In this document: positions 18,247 through 26,514 of the stretch, piece by piece
Layout: every line of letters begins with the position of its first letter
How positions within the stretch are numbered: the stretch's first letter is position 1
Origin: Gemmatimonadota bacterium
GTDB lineage: Bacteria > Gemmatimonadota > Gemmatimonadetes > Longimicrobiales > Gaopeijiaceae
NCBI GenBank assembly: GCA_029863645.1
Contig: JAOTVA010000007.1
Location: forward strand, 1 to 64,000
Direction: 5' to 3'
DNA length: 64,000 bases
Made by a program: the position numbers and the translations under genes
Notes under the pieces: generated by a model
The model's database searches: none
Told to the model about the DNA's origin: nothing
Seen by the model: the letters and a program-made list of their open reading frames with translations, nothing else

Positions 18247-19575
18247 ATGTTCGACGAACTCGGCACCAAGCTCGACGCCGCGCTGAAGAAGCTCAGGCAG
18301 CGCGGTGTGCTCACGGAGCCCATGATCAAGGAGGGGCTCCGCGAGGTGCGGCGCGTCCTGCTCGAGGCCGACGTCAACTTCCAAGTCACGCGTGACTTTC
18401 TCGGTCGGGTGCAGGAGCGCGCGCTCGGCGAGGCCGTCCTCAAGGCGGTCTCACCAGGACAACAGATCGTAAAGATCGTCCACGACGAGCTCGCTACTCT
18501 GTTCGGCGAGGGGAGCCCGACGCTGGCGACCGGAGCTCAGCGTCCAGACGTGATCTTGATGGTCGGCCTGCAGGGTTCCGGGAAGACCACCTCTTCGGCG
18601 AAGCTCGCCCGCAGGCTGGGGCGGGAAGGAGCGACGCCCATGCTCGCCGCGTGCGACCTCCAGCGCCCGGCCGCGATCGAGCAGCTGCAGACGCTGGGCG
18701 CCCAGATCGGCGTGCCCGTGGCAGCGGGCGAGTTCGGAGGAGACCCCGTCGCGGCAGCCCAGCAGGCCCTCGAGCGGGCGCGCGCCGAGGGGCACTCGGT
18801 CCTGATCATCGACACCGCCGGTCGACTCCAGATCGACGAAGACCTCATGGACGAGCTGCGCCGCGTCCGGGACGTCACAGCTCCGTCCGAGATCCTCTTG
18901 GTCGCCGACGCCATGACCGGCCAGGAGGCGGTGAACGTGGCCCAGGGCTTCGACGAAGCCCTCGGTCTCACCGGTGTCGTCATGACGAAGATGGATGGCG
19001 ACGCCCGCGGGGGCGCTGCGCTCTCGATCCGCGGCGTCATCGGCAAGCCCATCAAGTTCGTCGGTGTCGGCGAGGGGGTCGACGACCTCGACACCGCCGA
19101 TCCTCAGCGGCTTGCTGGCCGGATCCTGCAGATGGGAGACGTGGTCGGGCTGGTCGAGCGCGCCCAAGTGGCGATCACCGACGAGGACCAGGCCCAGCTC
19201 CAGAAGAAGGTGATGGGGCAGGGCCGCTTCACGTTGGAGGACTTCCTGGTGGCGATGCGGCAGATCCAGCGCATGGGTCCGCTCGACCAAATTCTCAAGC
19301 TGATCCCCGGCGCCGGCCGTATGAAGATTCCGGCGGCCAACATGGACCCGAAGCGCCTCAAGCATGTCGAGGCCATCATCCTCTCGATGACGCCGGAGGA
19401 ACGCCGTAAGCCGGAGGTACTCAATGCCTCCCGCCGGGCGCGAATCGCCAAAGGAAGCGGGCGTCCAGTCTCCGAGGTGAACCGCTTGATGAAGCAGTTC
19501 AAGGAGATGCAGGGCTTCCTCAAGCAGATGAAGGGTATGATGGGGGGCATGCCTGGGCTGCCGTTCGGATCCTAG
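18247..19575 (+). CDS. ffh: Signal recognition particle protein Ffh (SRP54)
   Basis: GTPase subunit of SRP that binds signal sequences and 4.5S RNA and delivers ribosomes to FtsY. The 442 residues have an N domain (residues 1-90), a G domain with MVGLQGSGKTTSSAKLA (G1, about 102-118), CDLQRPAAIEQL, IIDTAGRLQIDE (G3), TKMDGDARGG (G4), and a Met-rich M domain. The M domain ends GFLKQMKGMMGGMPGLPFGS, with the SGSG-type RNA-binding segment AKGSGRPVSEVN. It heads the conserved translation/export block and is followed by rpsP. Confidence 0.97.
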   Translation: MFDELGTKLDAALKKLRQRGVLTEPMIKEGLREVRRVLLEADVNFQVTRDFLGRVQERALGEAVLKAVSPGQQIVKIVHDELATLFGEGSPTLATGAQRPDVILMVGLQGSGKTTSSAKLARRLGREGATPMLAACDLQRPAAIEQLQTLGAQIGVPVAAGEFGGDPVAAAQQALERARAEGHSVLIIDTAGRLQIDEDLMDELRRVRDVTAPSEILLVADAMTGQEAVNVAQGFDEALGLTGVVMTKMDGDARGGAALSIRGVIGKPIKFVGVGEGVDDLDTADPQRLAGRILQMGDVVGLVERAQVAITDEDQAQLQKKVMGQGRFTLEDFLVAMRQIQRMGPLDQILKLIPGAGRMKIPAANMDPKRLKHVEAIILSMTPEERRKPEVLNASRRARIAKGSGRPVSEVNRLMKQFKEMQGFLKQMKGMMGGMPGLPFGS

Positions 19576-19672
19576 CCGCCGCTGTACAGCCTCCTGCACC
19601 CCTTGTATCCTTTGCGTCTGCCTTTTTCGCGGCCCACCGCCGTGGATTGTACTCTGAGATGAATCGCTGACG

Positions 19673-20161
19673 ATGCCCGTACGAATCAGACTCCGGCGCA
19701 TGGGCCGGAAGAAGCAGCCCCACTACCGCGTGGTGGTAACCGACAGCAAGTCCCCGAGGGACGGACGCTTCGTGGAAACGCTCGGCTACTATAAGCCGCT
19801 GTCCGACCCCGCGCGCCTGGTCTTGGACATGCAACGGGTCGACCACTGGCTCGGTGAGGGCGCCAGCCCGTCGGGGACCGTCAAATCACTCATCTCCAAA
19901 GCTCGCGTTGGCGGGGATGCCGTCGTCGCCGTCGGCGAGGTGGACGCAGAAGAGCGCCAGGCGAAGCGGGCCGAGGAGCTCGCGGCTCGTCGCGCTGCGG
20001 AGCAGAAGGCGGCAGGGGACGCGAAGGCGAAGGCTGCCGAGGCCGCCGCGGCTGAGGCCGCCGCGGCCGCGGAAGCGACTGCGGAAGCAGAGGCCCCTAC
20101 CGAGGAGCCTGCTGACGCCGAGGCAGAGTCGAGCGCCGAGGAAGAGGAAAAGTCCGAGTAA
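19673..20161 (+). CDS. rpsP: 30S ribosomal protein S16 with long acidic C-terminal extension
   Basis: The first about 80 residues are ordinary S16 (MPVRIRLRRMGRKKQPHYRVVVTDSKSPRDGRF... GYYKPL... VDHWL.GAxPSxTV). It then continues for another about 75 residues of charged and Ala/Glu-rich sequence (KRAEELAARRAAEQKA... ending in Glu-rich ESSAEEEEKSE). Typical S16 is about 80-90 residues, so the tail nearly doubles the protein. The tail is low-complexity, helical then acidic, and probably protrudes from the ribosome surface. Extended S16 tails occur in several high-GC lineages. It is followed by rimM after 20 bp. Confidence 0.95.
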   Translation: MPVRIRLRRMGRKKQPHYRVVVTDSKSPRDGRFVETLGYYKPLSDPARLVLDMQRVDHWLGEGASPSGTVKSLISKARVGGDAVVAVGEVDAEERQAKRAEELAARRAAEQKAAGDAKAKAAEAAAAEAAAAAEATAEAEAPTEEPADAEAESSAEEEEKSE

Positions 20162-20181
20162 CACTCGGACAGCCCTGACCG

Positions 20182-20724
20182 ATGGGTCGACAAGACCCGA
20201 GATTTCTCGTCGTCGGGCATCTCAACAAGCCGCACGGGACCAAGGGCGAGCTGTTCGCCTGGCCACTCACGGACCGCCCTGAGAGCGTTTATGCGCCCGG
20301 GGCACTGCTGCTCCCCGGCGATGTGGACGGCACCCAACCCGACCCCGACCTCGCGCCGTTGCGGCTCGACTCGGTTCGCCCCTTCAAGCGGGGCTACCTC
20401 GTGTCCTTCGGCGGTGTCCGGGACCGCGAGGGCGCGGAGCGGCTCCAGGGGCGCTACCTCTTCCTGGAAACCGAGGCCCTCGAGCCTCTGGCGGAAGGAG
20501 AACTCTTCTACCACCAGCTTCTGGGGATGGAGGTGGTGACCAAAGGTGGGGAGGCGGTGGGCCAAATCGAAGAGGTCTATGAGCTCCGGCCGGCCGATTT
20601 GCTCGAGGTGCGCGGCCCCAACGGCACGGTCATGATCCCGTTCCTGAGCCATATCGTGATCGATGTCGACGCCGAAGCCGGCCGCATGGTCATCGACCCG
20701 CCCGAAGGACTGCTCGACCTGTAG
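20182..20724 (+). CDS. rimM: Ribosome maturation factor RimM
   Basis: Binds S19 during assembly of the 30S head. The 180 residues comprise the N-terminal RimM barrel (FLVVGHLNKPHGTKGELFAWPLTDRPE, the standard opening) and a C-terminal PRC barrel (LFYHQLLGMEVVTKGGEAVGQIEEVYELRPADLLEVRG, then the typical MIPFLSHIVIDVD ending). It lies 20 bp after rpsP and 3 bp before trmD. Confidence 0.96.
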   Translation: MGRQDPRFLVVGHLNKPHGTKGELFAWPLTDRPESVYAPGALLLPGDVDGTQPDPDLAPLRLDSVRPFKRGYLVSFGGVRDREGAERLQGRYLFLETEALEPLAEGELFYHQLLGMEVVTKGGEAVGQIEEVYELRPADLLEVRGPNGTVMIPFLSHIVIDVDAEAGRMVIDPPEGLLDL

Positions 20725-20727
20725 CGT

Positions 20728-21408
20728 ATGCGCGTCAACATCGTCACCATCTTTCCGAACTTCTTCGATGGCCCTCTCGGGCTATCGATTCCTGGCCGGG
20801 CGGCCGCGGCTGGGATCGTCGAATATCGCGTCGTCGATCTTCGGCACTACACCAAAGACAAGCATCGGACCGTGGACGACGTCCCTTATGGGGGCGGCGC
20901 GGGGATGGTCATGAAGCCCGAGCCCTTCTTCGAGGCCGTCGACGACCTCGCCCCTTCGGGCCCCATCGTCTTGCTCTCCGCCAGGGGTCGTCCGTTTCGG
21001 CACGAGCAGGCTGTCCGCTTCAGCGTCGGACAAGAGCTGACGCTCCTATGCGGCCACTACAAGGACGTCGATCAACGCGTCGCGGATCACTTGGCGACGC
21101 ATGAGATTTCGTTGGGGGACTTCGTCCTGTCAGGGGGTGAAGTCGCGGCGTTGGCGGTCACGGACGCCGTGGTGCGGCTACTTCCGGGCGCGCTGGGCGA
21201 CCACGACTCCGCGGCCTCGGACTCCTTCTACGACGGCTGTTCTCTGTCGCCGCCCTCCTATACGCGCCCGCCCGAGTACCGGGGCCATGTGGTGCCGGAC
21301 GTGCTGCGGTCGGGCGATCACGCCCGCATCGAGGCCTGGCGGGCGGAACAGGCCGAGCGACTCACGCGGGAGCGCCGGCCCGAGCTCCTCGACGGCGAGC
21401 CGGATTGA
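20728..21408 (+). CDS. trmD: tRNA (guanine-N1-)-methyltransferase TrmD
   Basis: SPOUT-fold enzyme making m1G37 in tRNAs with G36, preventing +1 frameshifts. The 226 residues have the expected start MRVNIVTIFPNFF, HRTVDDVPYGGGAGMVMKPEP, LLSARGRPF and the AdoMet trefoil-knot region LLCGHYKDVDQRV followed by EISLGDFVLSGGEVAALAVTDAVVRLLPG. SLSPPSYTRPPEYRG is the C-terminal family block. The start ATG is 3 bases after the rimM stop, with its ribosome-binding site inside rimM. Confidence 0.97.
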   Translation: MRVNIVTIFPNFFDGPLGLSIPGRAAAAGIVEYRVVDLRHYTKDKHRTVDDVPYGGGAGMVMKPEPFFEAVDDLAPSGPIVLLSARGRPFRHEQAVRFSVGQELTLLCGHYKDVDQRVADHLATHEISLGDFVLSGGEVAALAVTDAVVRLLPGALGDHDSAASDSFYDGCSLSPPSYTRPPEYRGHVVPDVLRSGDHARIEAWRAEQAERLTRERRPELLDGEPD

Positions 21409-21513
21409 GGGCCAACTACCACGGGCTCCTAGAGGGCTTCACCGCCCCGAGAGACCTGATTAGTTTACTCGTCTCTGTCCGAATGCCTCGGGCGCACGCC
21501 GCGGGAGTCCACC

Positions 21514-21867
21514 ATGGCCGATCTCATCAAAGAACTCGAGAAGGAACAGCTCCGCGAGGATTCTCCTGACTTCGCGCCAGGAGATACCGTCAAGGTGCTG
21601 TACCTCGTGCGCGAGGGCGCCAAGGAGCGCATCCAGGCCTTCGAGGGCGTCTGCATCGCCCGGAAGGGCGGCGGCGTCGACGAGACGTTCATGGTCCGCA
21701 AGATCTCGAGCGGCATCGGTGTGGAGAGGATCTTTCCGCTACACGCGCCCACGGTGACGGGTGTGGAGGTCGTTCGGCGAGGGCGCGTGCGCCGGGCCAA
21801 GCTCTACTACCTGCGTGGCCGTCGCGGAAAGTCCGCCCGGATCGCGGAGAAGCGCCAAGTCCGCTGA
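21514..21867 (+). CDS. rplS: 50S ribosomal protein L19
   Basis: 117 residues, the usual length. It contains the standard [60 protein letters not shown] and [20 protein letters not shown] segments. L19 sits at the 30S-50S interface. A 105-bp gap separates it from trmD, so it may have its own promoter. GGGAGTCC precedes the ATG. Confidence 0.97.
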   Translation: MADLIKELEKEQLREDSPDFAPGDTVKVLYLVREGAKERIQAFEGVCIARKGGGVDETFMVRKISSGIGVERIFPLHAPTVTGVEVVRRGRVRRAKLYYLRGRRGKSARIAEKRQVR

Positions 21868-21878
21868 CGACGCCGGCG

Positions 21879-22517
21879 ATGAAGCCGGAAGACACCAGGC
21901 CAGAGCGGCCCCGGGACCTGCTCGAATACGAGCGGAGGTTCTGGGGCCGCGGTCGTTTGGTGGCGGGAGTCGACGAGGCCGGTCGGGGACCTTTGGCGGG
22001 TCCGGTGCTCGCGGCGGCGGTGGTGCTGCCGGAAGGAGTATTCGTCGACGGAGCGGACGACTCGAAGGTGCTCTCTGCCCGGGTCCGGGAGGAGCTCTTC
22101 ACTCAGATCCTTGCTGCGGCCCTCGCAGTCGGCATCGGGGCGGCCTCCGTGCGCGAGATCGACCGACGCAACATACTTCGTGCGACGACGGTGGCCATGC
22201 AGCGAGCCCTCGCTCGTTTGCGGGTGCGGCCGGACCACGTGGTCGTCGATGGCCTACCAGTGAAGTACCTCGGCCGTGAACACGATGCGGTCGTCGACGG
22301 AGACTCACTCGTCCACTCCGTTGCGTGCGCGTCGATCGTGGCGAAGGTCGTTCGCGACCGACTGATGCACCGCCTGGCGTTGCGGTACCCGGGCTACGCA
22401 TGGGACGCCAACGTCGGATACGGCACGGCGCAGCACCGTGCCGCCATCGACGAGCTGGGCGTGACGCCACACCATCGACTTACGTTTACCGGGCTCCAGT
22501 TCGAGTTCGACATCTAG
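21879..22517 (+). CDS. rnhB: Ribonuclease HII
   Basis: Cleaves the RNA strand of RNA-DNA hybrids and removes single misincorporated ribonucleotides. The 212 residues include the RNase HII opening VAGVDEAGRGPLAGPVLAAAVVLP with the metal-binding DEAGRG. Also present are DDSKVLSARVREELF, VVDGLPVKYL, ASIVAKVVRDRLMHRLALRYPGYAWDANVGYGTAQH (AKVxRD) and the conserved HHRLTF near the end. It lies 11 bp downstream of rplS, as in many genomes. Confidence 0.96.
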   Translation: MKPEDTRPERPRDLLEYERRFWGRGRLVAGVDEAGRGPLAGPVLAAAVVLPEGVFVDGADDSKVLSARVREELFTQILAAALAVGIGAASVREIDRRNILRATTVAMQRALARLRVRPDHVVVDGLPVKYLGREHDAVVDGDSLVHSVACASIVAKVVRDRLMHRLALRYPGYAWDANVGYGTAQHRAAIDELGVTPHHRLTFTGLQFEFDI

Positions 22518-22532
22518 GAGACGCGAGACCTC

Positions 22533-22943
22533 ATGCAATCCGAGCATCTTTCCAACCTCCACGCAGGTTGGGTCATAGGGGGCTGGCTCATCGCCGCATC
22601 CGTGACGGCAGGGCTCTACCTGGGCGGTGTCGGCCTCGGGCTGGTTCAGCCCGGTCAAGGCGCAGCCGTTTGGATCGGCGTGTCCATGGGCGGGGGCTTC
22701 TTCGTGGGCGGCATGCTGGTCGGAATGCGCTGGAGCGACGCCCCCCTGCTGCACGGGGCGGCGATCACCTTCTTCAGCGTGCTGGTGTGGTTCGTGGTGA
22801 CGCTGACCGTTGAGTCCGGCGGAGTCGAGTCGGTGCGGCTCGTGCTCGGCCTCGTGCTGCTGCAGTTCGTCGCGTCGTGTAGTGGGGCGTGGATGGGGCG
22901 GCGCGTGACGTTGGGAGGAACCTCAAGGGAGACGGGAAGATGA
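22533..22943 (+). CDS. Four-helix membrane protein, unknown
   Basis: 136 residues with about four transmembrane segments (roughly 14-38, 47-66, 74-92 and 100-122), many Gly residues and a short basic tail. It resembles small TIGR04086-like membrane proteins in layout, but the match is not certain. It follows rnhB by 15 bp, and its ATGA stop overlaps the OsmC start, so the three genes are probably cotranscribed. Confidence 0.7.
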   Translation: MQSEHLSNLHAGWVIGGWLIAASVTAGLYLGGVGLGLVQPGQGAAVWIGVSMGGGFFVGGMLVGMRWSDAPLLHGAAITFFSVLVWFVVTLTVESGGVESVRLVLGLVLLQFVASCSGAWMGRRVTLGGTSRETGR

Positions 22944-23374
22944 TTCGAGAAGCGAATGCACGTTGGGGGGGAGATCTCCGGAAGGGCAGCGGAACGATGG
23001 CGTTGGGAAGCGGTGCCTTCGAGGGGCGGTACAGCTTTCGCTCGCGTTTCGAGGACGGCCCGGGCACGAACCCCGAGGAACTCATCGGTGCGGCACACGC
23101 GGGCTGCTTCTCGATGGCGTTCAGCAACATGCTGGCGCAGGCAGGCCACGAGCCGACGCTTGTCCAAACGACCGCCCGAGTTCACATAGGGCCCGTCGAC
23201 GGCAAGCCGACGATCAGCCTCATCGAACTGGTTTGTGAGGGCGACGTGCCGGGAATCGACCCCGAGACGTTTCAGAAGATCGCGGGCGAGGCCAAGGAGG
23301 GTTGCCCGGTGTCGCGGGCTTTGGCGTCGGTCGAGATCACGCTCGAGGCGAGTCTGGTGGGCGCGGAGAAGTAA
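22940..23374 (+). CDS. osmC: OsmC family peroxiredoxin-like protein
   Basis: Thiol-dependent organic hydroperoxide reductase family. The 144 residues start at ATG 22940 (overlapping the previous stop). The peroxidatic Cys56 sits in AAHAGCFSMAFSNML and the resolving Cys122 in EGCPVSRAL. The N-terminal RSRFEDGPGTNPEELIGAAHAGC layout is typical of OsmC rather than Ohr. Substrate hydroperoxides are reduced using lipoyl or dihydrolipoamide donors in relatives. It is the last gene of the strand block and convergent with the TerC-like gene. Confidence 0.93.
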   Translation: MIREANARWGGDLRKGSGTMALGSGAFEGRYSFRSRFEDGPGTNPEELIGAAHAGCFSMAFSNMLAQAGHEPTLVQTTARVHIGPVDGKPTISLIELVCEGDVPGIDPETFQKIAGEAKEGCPVSRALASVEITLEASLVGAEK

Positions 23375-23404
23375 GCGAGCTGCGTCGGCTTAGCTCCCCA
23401 ACCG

Positions 23405-24655
23405 TCAGCCGTCGTCTCGGCCGCGCCGCCTCGCGGCTCTGAAGTCGTCGCGCATCTTGTCGACGCCCTCGTTGACCTCGCCGCGCACGCGTTCAAGAAG
23501 GCGCCGTGCCCACACGAACTGAGTGGCGAGAACCGCGAGCCCAGCCGGGATCACCACCACAGCTGGGCCCGGTAGCACGATCATCGCCATGCCGATCACC
23601 AGGATCGTGCCGCCGACGATGAGGACCACGCCTTTCCAGGCCGCAGAGACGGTCGTGCGGGCCAGCTGACGGCCCGAAACTGGAGGAGCTAGCGCGGCCG
23701 TGTCTCGGCTGGAACCGATGAGCGATGCTAGAATGCCCACCGCCAAGATCCCCCCGATCATGGCCAGCGAGACCATTGCCGGGATCGGGTAGTGGTGCGC
23801 GAGCAGCATCTTCACGCCGACGTAGGCCAGCAAGAAGACGAGGCTGGCCTTCAGGTAGCGGAACCGCTGAAGCAGGGGCGCCAGCGCGAAATAAAGAGCG
23901 CGCAGCCCGAGTAGGGCGAAGATGTTAGACGTGTAGACAATGAAGGGCTGGTCGGTCACCGCGAAAATCGCTGGGATGGAGTCGACCGCGAAGAAGACGT
24001 CCGTCGTCTCGACCATGATGAGAACAAGCAAGAGTGGGGTCGCCATCCGGACCCCGTTCTCGACGACGAAGAACTTCGCCCCGTGAAACTTCTCTGTGAC
24101 CGGGATCCAGCGCCTCGTCGAGCGGACGACGAAGTTGTCTTCGGCCGTGAGATTGTCGTGACGAGCCACCAGCATTCTCGCGGCGCTGAAGAGGAGCAGG
24201 CCGCCGAACACATAAGTCATCCAGGCGAAGTTCTGGAGCAACAGAGCCCCGGCGCCGATCATGATCCCACGCAGGACGAGTGCCCCGACGACACCCCAGA
24301 ACAGTACGCGATGCTGGTAGGCGAGCGGGACCTTGAAGTAGGAGAAGATCAGCGCGATGACGAAGATGTTGTCGAGGCTGAGCGACTTCTCCAGCAGGTA
24401 TCCGGTGAGGAACTCCACAGCGGCCGTGCGGCCGTCGATGTCGGGCGAGAACTGGAGTCCGGCCCCCATCCAATTGTTCTCGTAGAACCAGTACACGAGC
24501 ACATTGAAGGCGAGTGCCGTGAGGATCCAAAAGCCGGTCCAACAGAGCGCCTCCGTCACCGAGATCTCGTGGGGACGCCTGTTGAATACACCCAGATCGA
24601 GGGCCAAGAAGGCCAAGATCAGGACGATGAATCCGGCCCAGATCAGGGCGGTCAT
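23405..24655 (-). CDS. TerC/Alx family membrane protein fused to a PGPGW domain
   Basis: 416 residues. Residues 1-310 form a TerC/Alx-type transporter of about nine helices with the family blocks GYLLEKSLSLDNIFVIALIF, RGIMIGAG and FFAVDSIPAIFAVTDQPFIVYTSNIFALLGLRALYF; the paired acidic residues are the likely Mn2+/Ca2+ pathway. Residues about 335-395 are a second hydrophobic module with MIVLPGPAVVVIPAGLAVLATQFVWARRLLE, which fits the PGPGW/TIGR02611 family. A charged cytoplasmic tail follows. TerC relatives export Mn2+ and help membrane-protein metalation. The fusion is unusual. It is preceded by a small single-helix protein gene on the same strand. Confidence 0.88.
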   Translation of the reverse strand: MTALIWAGFIVLILAFLALDLGVFNRRPHEISVTEALCWTGFWILTALAFNVLVYWFYENNWMGAGLQFSPDIDGRTAAVEFLTGYLLEKSLSLDNIFVIALIFSYFKVPLAYQHRVLFWGVVGALVLRGIMIGAGALLLQNFAWMTYVFGGLLLFSAARMLVARHDNLTAEDNFVVRSTRRWIPVTEKFHGAKFFVVENGVRMATPLLLVLIMVETTDVFFAVDSIPAIFAVTDQPFIVYTSNIFALLGLRALYFALAPLLQRFRYLKASLVFLLAYVGVKMLLAHHYPIPAMVSLAMIGGILAVGILASLIGSSRDTAALAPPVSGRQLARTTVSAAWKGVVLIVGGTILVIGMAMIVLPGPAVVVIPAGLAVLATQFVWARRLLERVRGEVNEGVDKMRDDFRAARRRGRDDG

Positions 24656-24710
24656 TTCGTCGAGTTATCGAGGAATGGCGGGGGCGTCTGTCGCATCGTT
24701 CCCGGCCCGC

Positions 24711-24893
24711 CTAGGCGGGCCGACCTCCTTTGGGTCGTCCAGCCCACAAGACAAGCACAGCCGAGCCGACAAGCAAGGCGATCACGAAGAGTGAGGCCGG
24801 GTCCGTCGGAAGAGCCTGCACGATCCGGTGGAGTGCTTGAGCGACTCCGGTGGTGGGCGGGACCTGGGCAACGAGCATGATCGACGTAGACAT
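24711..24893 (-). CDS. Small single-helix membrane protein
   Basis: 60 residues. An N-terminal segment (MSTSIMLVAQVPPTTG) is followed by one clear transmembrane helix (FVIALLVGSAVLVLWAG) and a short basic tail KGGRPA. No family is recognised. It lies 55 bp upstream of the TerC fusion on the same strand. The ATG has a weak AGGA ribosome-binding site. It is possibly a regulator or subunit of the TerC protein, but this is inference. Confidence 0.45.
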   Translation of the reverse strand: MSTSIMLVAQVPPTTGVAQALHRIVQALPTDPASLFVIALLVGSAVLVLWAGRPKGGRPA

Positions 24894-24987
24894 GGTGAAC
24901 GCATTCCTGGCCGCGAACGGCCTGTAGGTCGTGGACCCCGCGCGGGATCGCGCGGAGGATCGCTGTGGGCGCTGACGTGAGCGCCGT

Positions 24988-25398
24988 CTACGACCTCGGA
25001 GGTGCGTTCGCCGGTGTGCCGGTCAGCCCGAGCAGACGAGCGCCGAGCAGTGTGGGGTCTGCCCGATCACTGCTGTGTCTGGAGACTGAAGCAGTGCGCG
25101 TCGCCAGTGGACGGTAAGCCGGGCTCTGCTGCCCCGGGGTGCTGGACCGCGGGGACTCGGCCCGTCGGTCGACAAGCTGGGGCTCCGCTTCCTCGGGCAA
25201 GCCGAGGCGCTGACTCCAAGCGGTCCCACCCACCGACGGATCGATGGTGTGAGTCGAGGAGGCCGTGACCGCACATGTGCCATCGGCCAGCGGCGCTCCG
25301 CCCAACGAGAACGCCCCGGCGGCTCCGAGAAGGAGCGCCAGGGCGAGAGGTGCCGTTTGGGAGCGAGGCCCCCACGACCGGCTGGCGTAGCGGAACAT
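24988..25398 (-). CDS. Possible exported protein, unknown function
   Basis: 136 residues opening with a plausible signal peptide (TAPLALALLLGAAGAFSLGGAPLADG). The remainder is Ser/Pro/Arg-rich and low in secondary-structure cues, with no family match and no clear Shine-Dalgarno. Overlapping frames in this stretch have similar composition, so the call rests on the signal peptide and on otherwise leaving 24894-25465 empty. Confidence 0.35.
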   Translation of the reverse strand: MFRYASRSWGPRSQTAPLALALLLGAAGAFSLGGAPLADGTCAVTASSTHTIDPSVGGTAWSQRLGLPEEAEPQLVDRRAESPRSSTPGQQSPAYRPLATRTASVSRHSSDRADPTLLGARLLGLTGTPANAPPRS

Positions 25399-25465
25399 GA
25401 GAGAATTTAACGAGCCTCAGCGACCCGTAGAAGGAGCGACTTGGGCGACTTGCCCGGGCGCAGCC

Positions 25466-25954
25466 TCAGGCCGCCGGACGGCTCGACGGAGGCCGGTAGA
25501 CCGCGAGGTCCAGCTCGCGCGTCCGGCGCCGCGCCCAGCGCTTCGGCACCACCGCTTGATGGGCCGCAAGTCCGAGCAGGTACCCCACCCCCGTACCCAG
25601 GTGGATCCATCCTAGCGCGGACAGCCATCCCGGGGCCGTCACCGCTTGGATGAGGTACCCGCTTACGACCATCGGCCCGAAGACCCACATGGCCGACAGG
25701 CCGGACCGCCGCCCGGCCTTGATGCCGAGCCGGTACTGCTTCCAGATGTGGTCCACGGCGATGAGCCCGATGGCGAACACGAGGAGAGGCGCCGTCACGA
25801 TATGAGCCTTGAGCACCCAAGGCTGCAGCGGATGATTGATGACAGCAAACTCTCCGACCGGCTCCATCATGTGGTCCATCCACCAGTAGACCAGCCCCGA
25901 AAGGCCCGAGACCACGGAGCCGATCCAGATACACCAACGCGGGAACGGCTTCAA
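25466..25954 (-). CDS. Four-helix membrane protein with conserved histidines (probable b-type cytochrome-like)
   Basis: 162 residues with four transmembrane helices and His residues on or near them (DHMMEP, NHPLQPW, KAHIVTAP, VDHIWKQ, WIHLGTG, AAHQAV). This is the arrangement of DUF4405/cytochrome-b561-type membrane subunits that bind haem b, though haem binding is not proven. It overlaps the FMN-binding protein gene by 4 bases (ATGA). It is the natural candidate for the quinol-facing partner that passes electrons to the exported flavoprotein. Confidence 0.75.
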   Translation of the reverse strand: MKPFPRWCIWIGSVVSGLSGLVYWWMDHMMEPVGEFAVINHPLQPWVLKAHIVTAPLLVFAIGLIAVDHIWKQYRLGIKAGRRSGLSAMWVFGPMVVSGYLIQAVTAPGWLSALGWIHLGTGVGYLLGLAAHQAVVPKRWARRRTRELDLAVYRPPSSRPAA

Positions 25955-26514
25955 CGGGCAGTCTCCGAGAGCGGGTCGATCACTTGGTGGAGGGCCAGCG
26001 CGCGCCGCGCGGCGCGAGTCGCCGCCCCCGCAGTGAGCGTCGCGCCTGTGATCGTCGCGATATCACCCCGCAGGGAGAGCGCCCGGTCGAGCCTGCGCCC
26101 ATTGAATTGGCGTAGCCACCCGTCCGGTGCGCGATACTCCGGCGGTTCGCGAAAGCTCACGGTTTCGATGCGCACGACGCGTCCGTCGGTGCCGACCACG
26201 ATCATGAGCACCTGCGGGAGGGTGCGGACCCGGTGCGCGTCGAAGTACGCGACTCCGACTGGCTCGCCGCCGCGTGAGGCCACGTAGTAGCTGACCACGC
26301 TCGACCGGACCTCCACATCGGGGCCGGCGAGGCGCTCGGCGGCGGCGAGGTCCTCGTCGCCCAGGAAAGCCGTCCGTCGTTCGAGCTGTGCATCCGGAAA
26401 CGCGAGCGCGAGGGCCTCGTCCTGCGTGAGCGTCTGGGCCCCGGCGATGGCCGGGAAGACCGCCGCCCCGAGGCAAGCGAGTGCAGTCAAGGCGCGTCTT
26501 CTCAGAATAGCCAC
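25951..26514 (-). CDS. Exported FMN-binding domain protein (RnfG/NqrC-type)
   Basis: 187 residues starting at GTG 26514, where the signal peptide begins (MAILRRRALTALACLGAAVFPAIAGAQ). The C-terminal motif D151-IATITGATLT contains the Thr-Gly-Ala-Thr sequence that receives FMN through a phosphoester bond (Thr159) in RnfG, NqrC and related proteins. ApbE, the transferase that makes this bond, is encoded two genes upstream in the same operon. It overlaps the porin gene by 13 bp and the four-helix protein by 4 bp. It is predicted to be a periplasmic one-electron carrier. Confidence 0.85.
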   Translation of the reverse strand: MAILRRRALTALACLGAAVFPAIAGAQTLTQDEALALAFPDAQLERRTAFLGDEDLAAAERLAGPDVEVRSSVVSYYVASRGGEPVGVAYFDAHRVRTLPQVLMIVVGTDGRVVRIETVSFREPPEYRAPDGWLRQFNGRRLDRALSLRGDIATITGATLTAGAATRAARRALALHQVIDPLSETAR

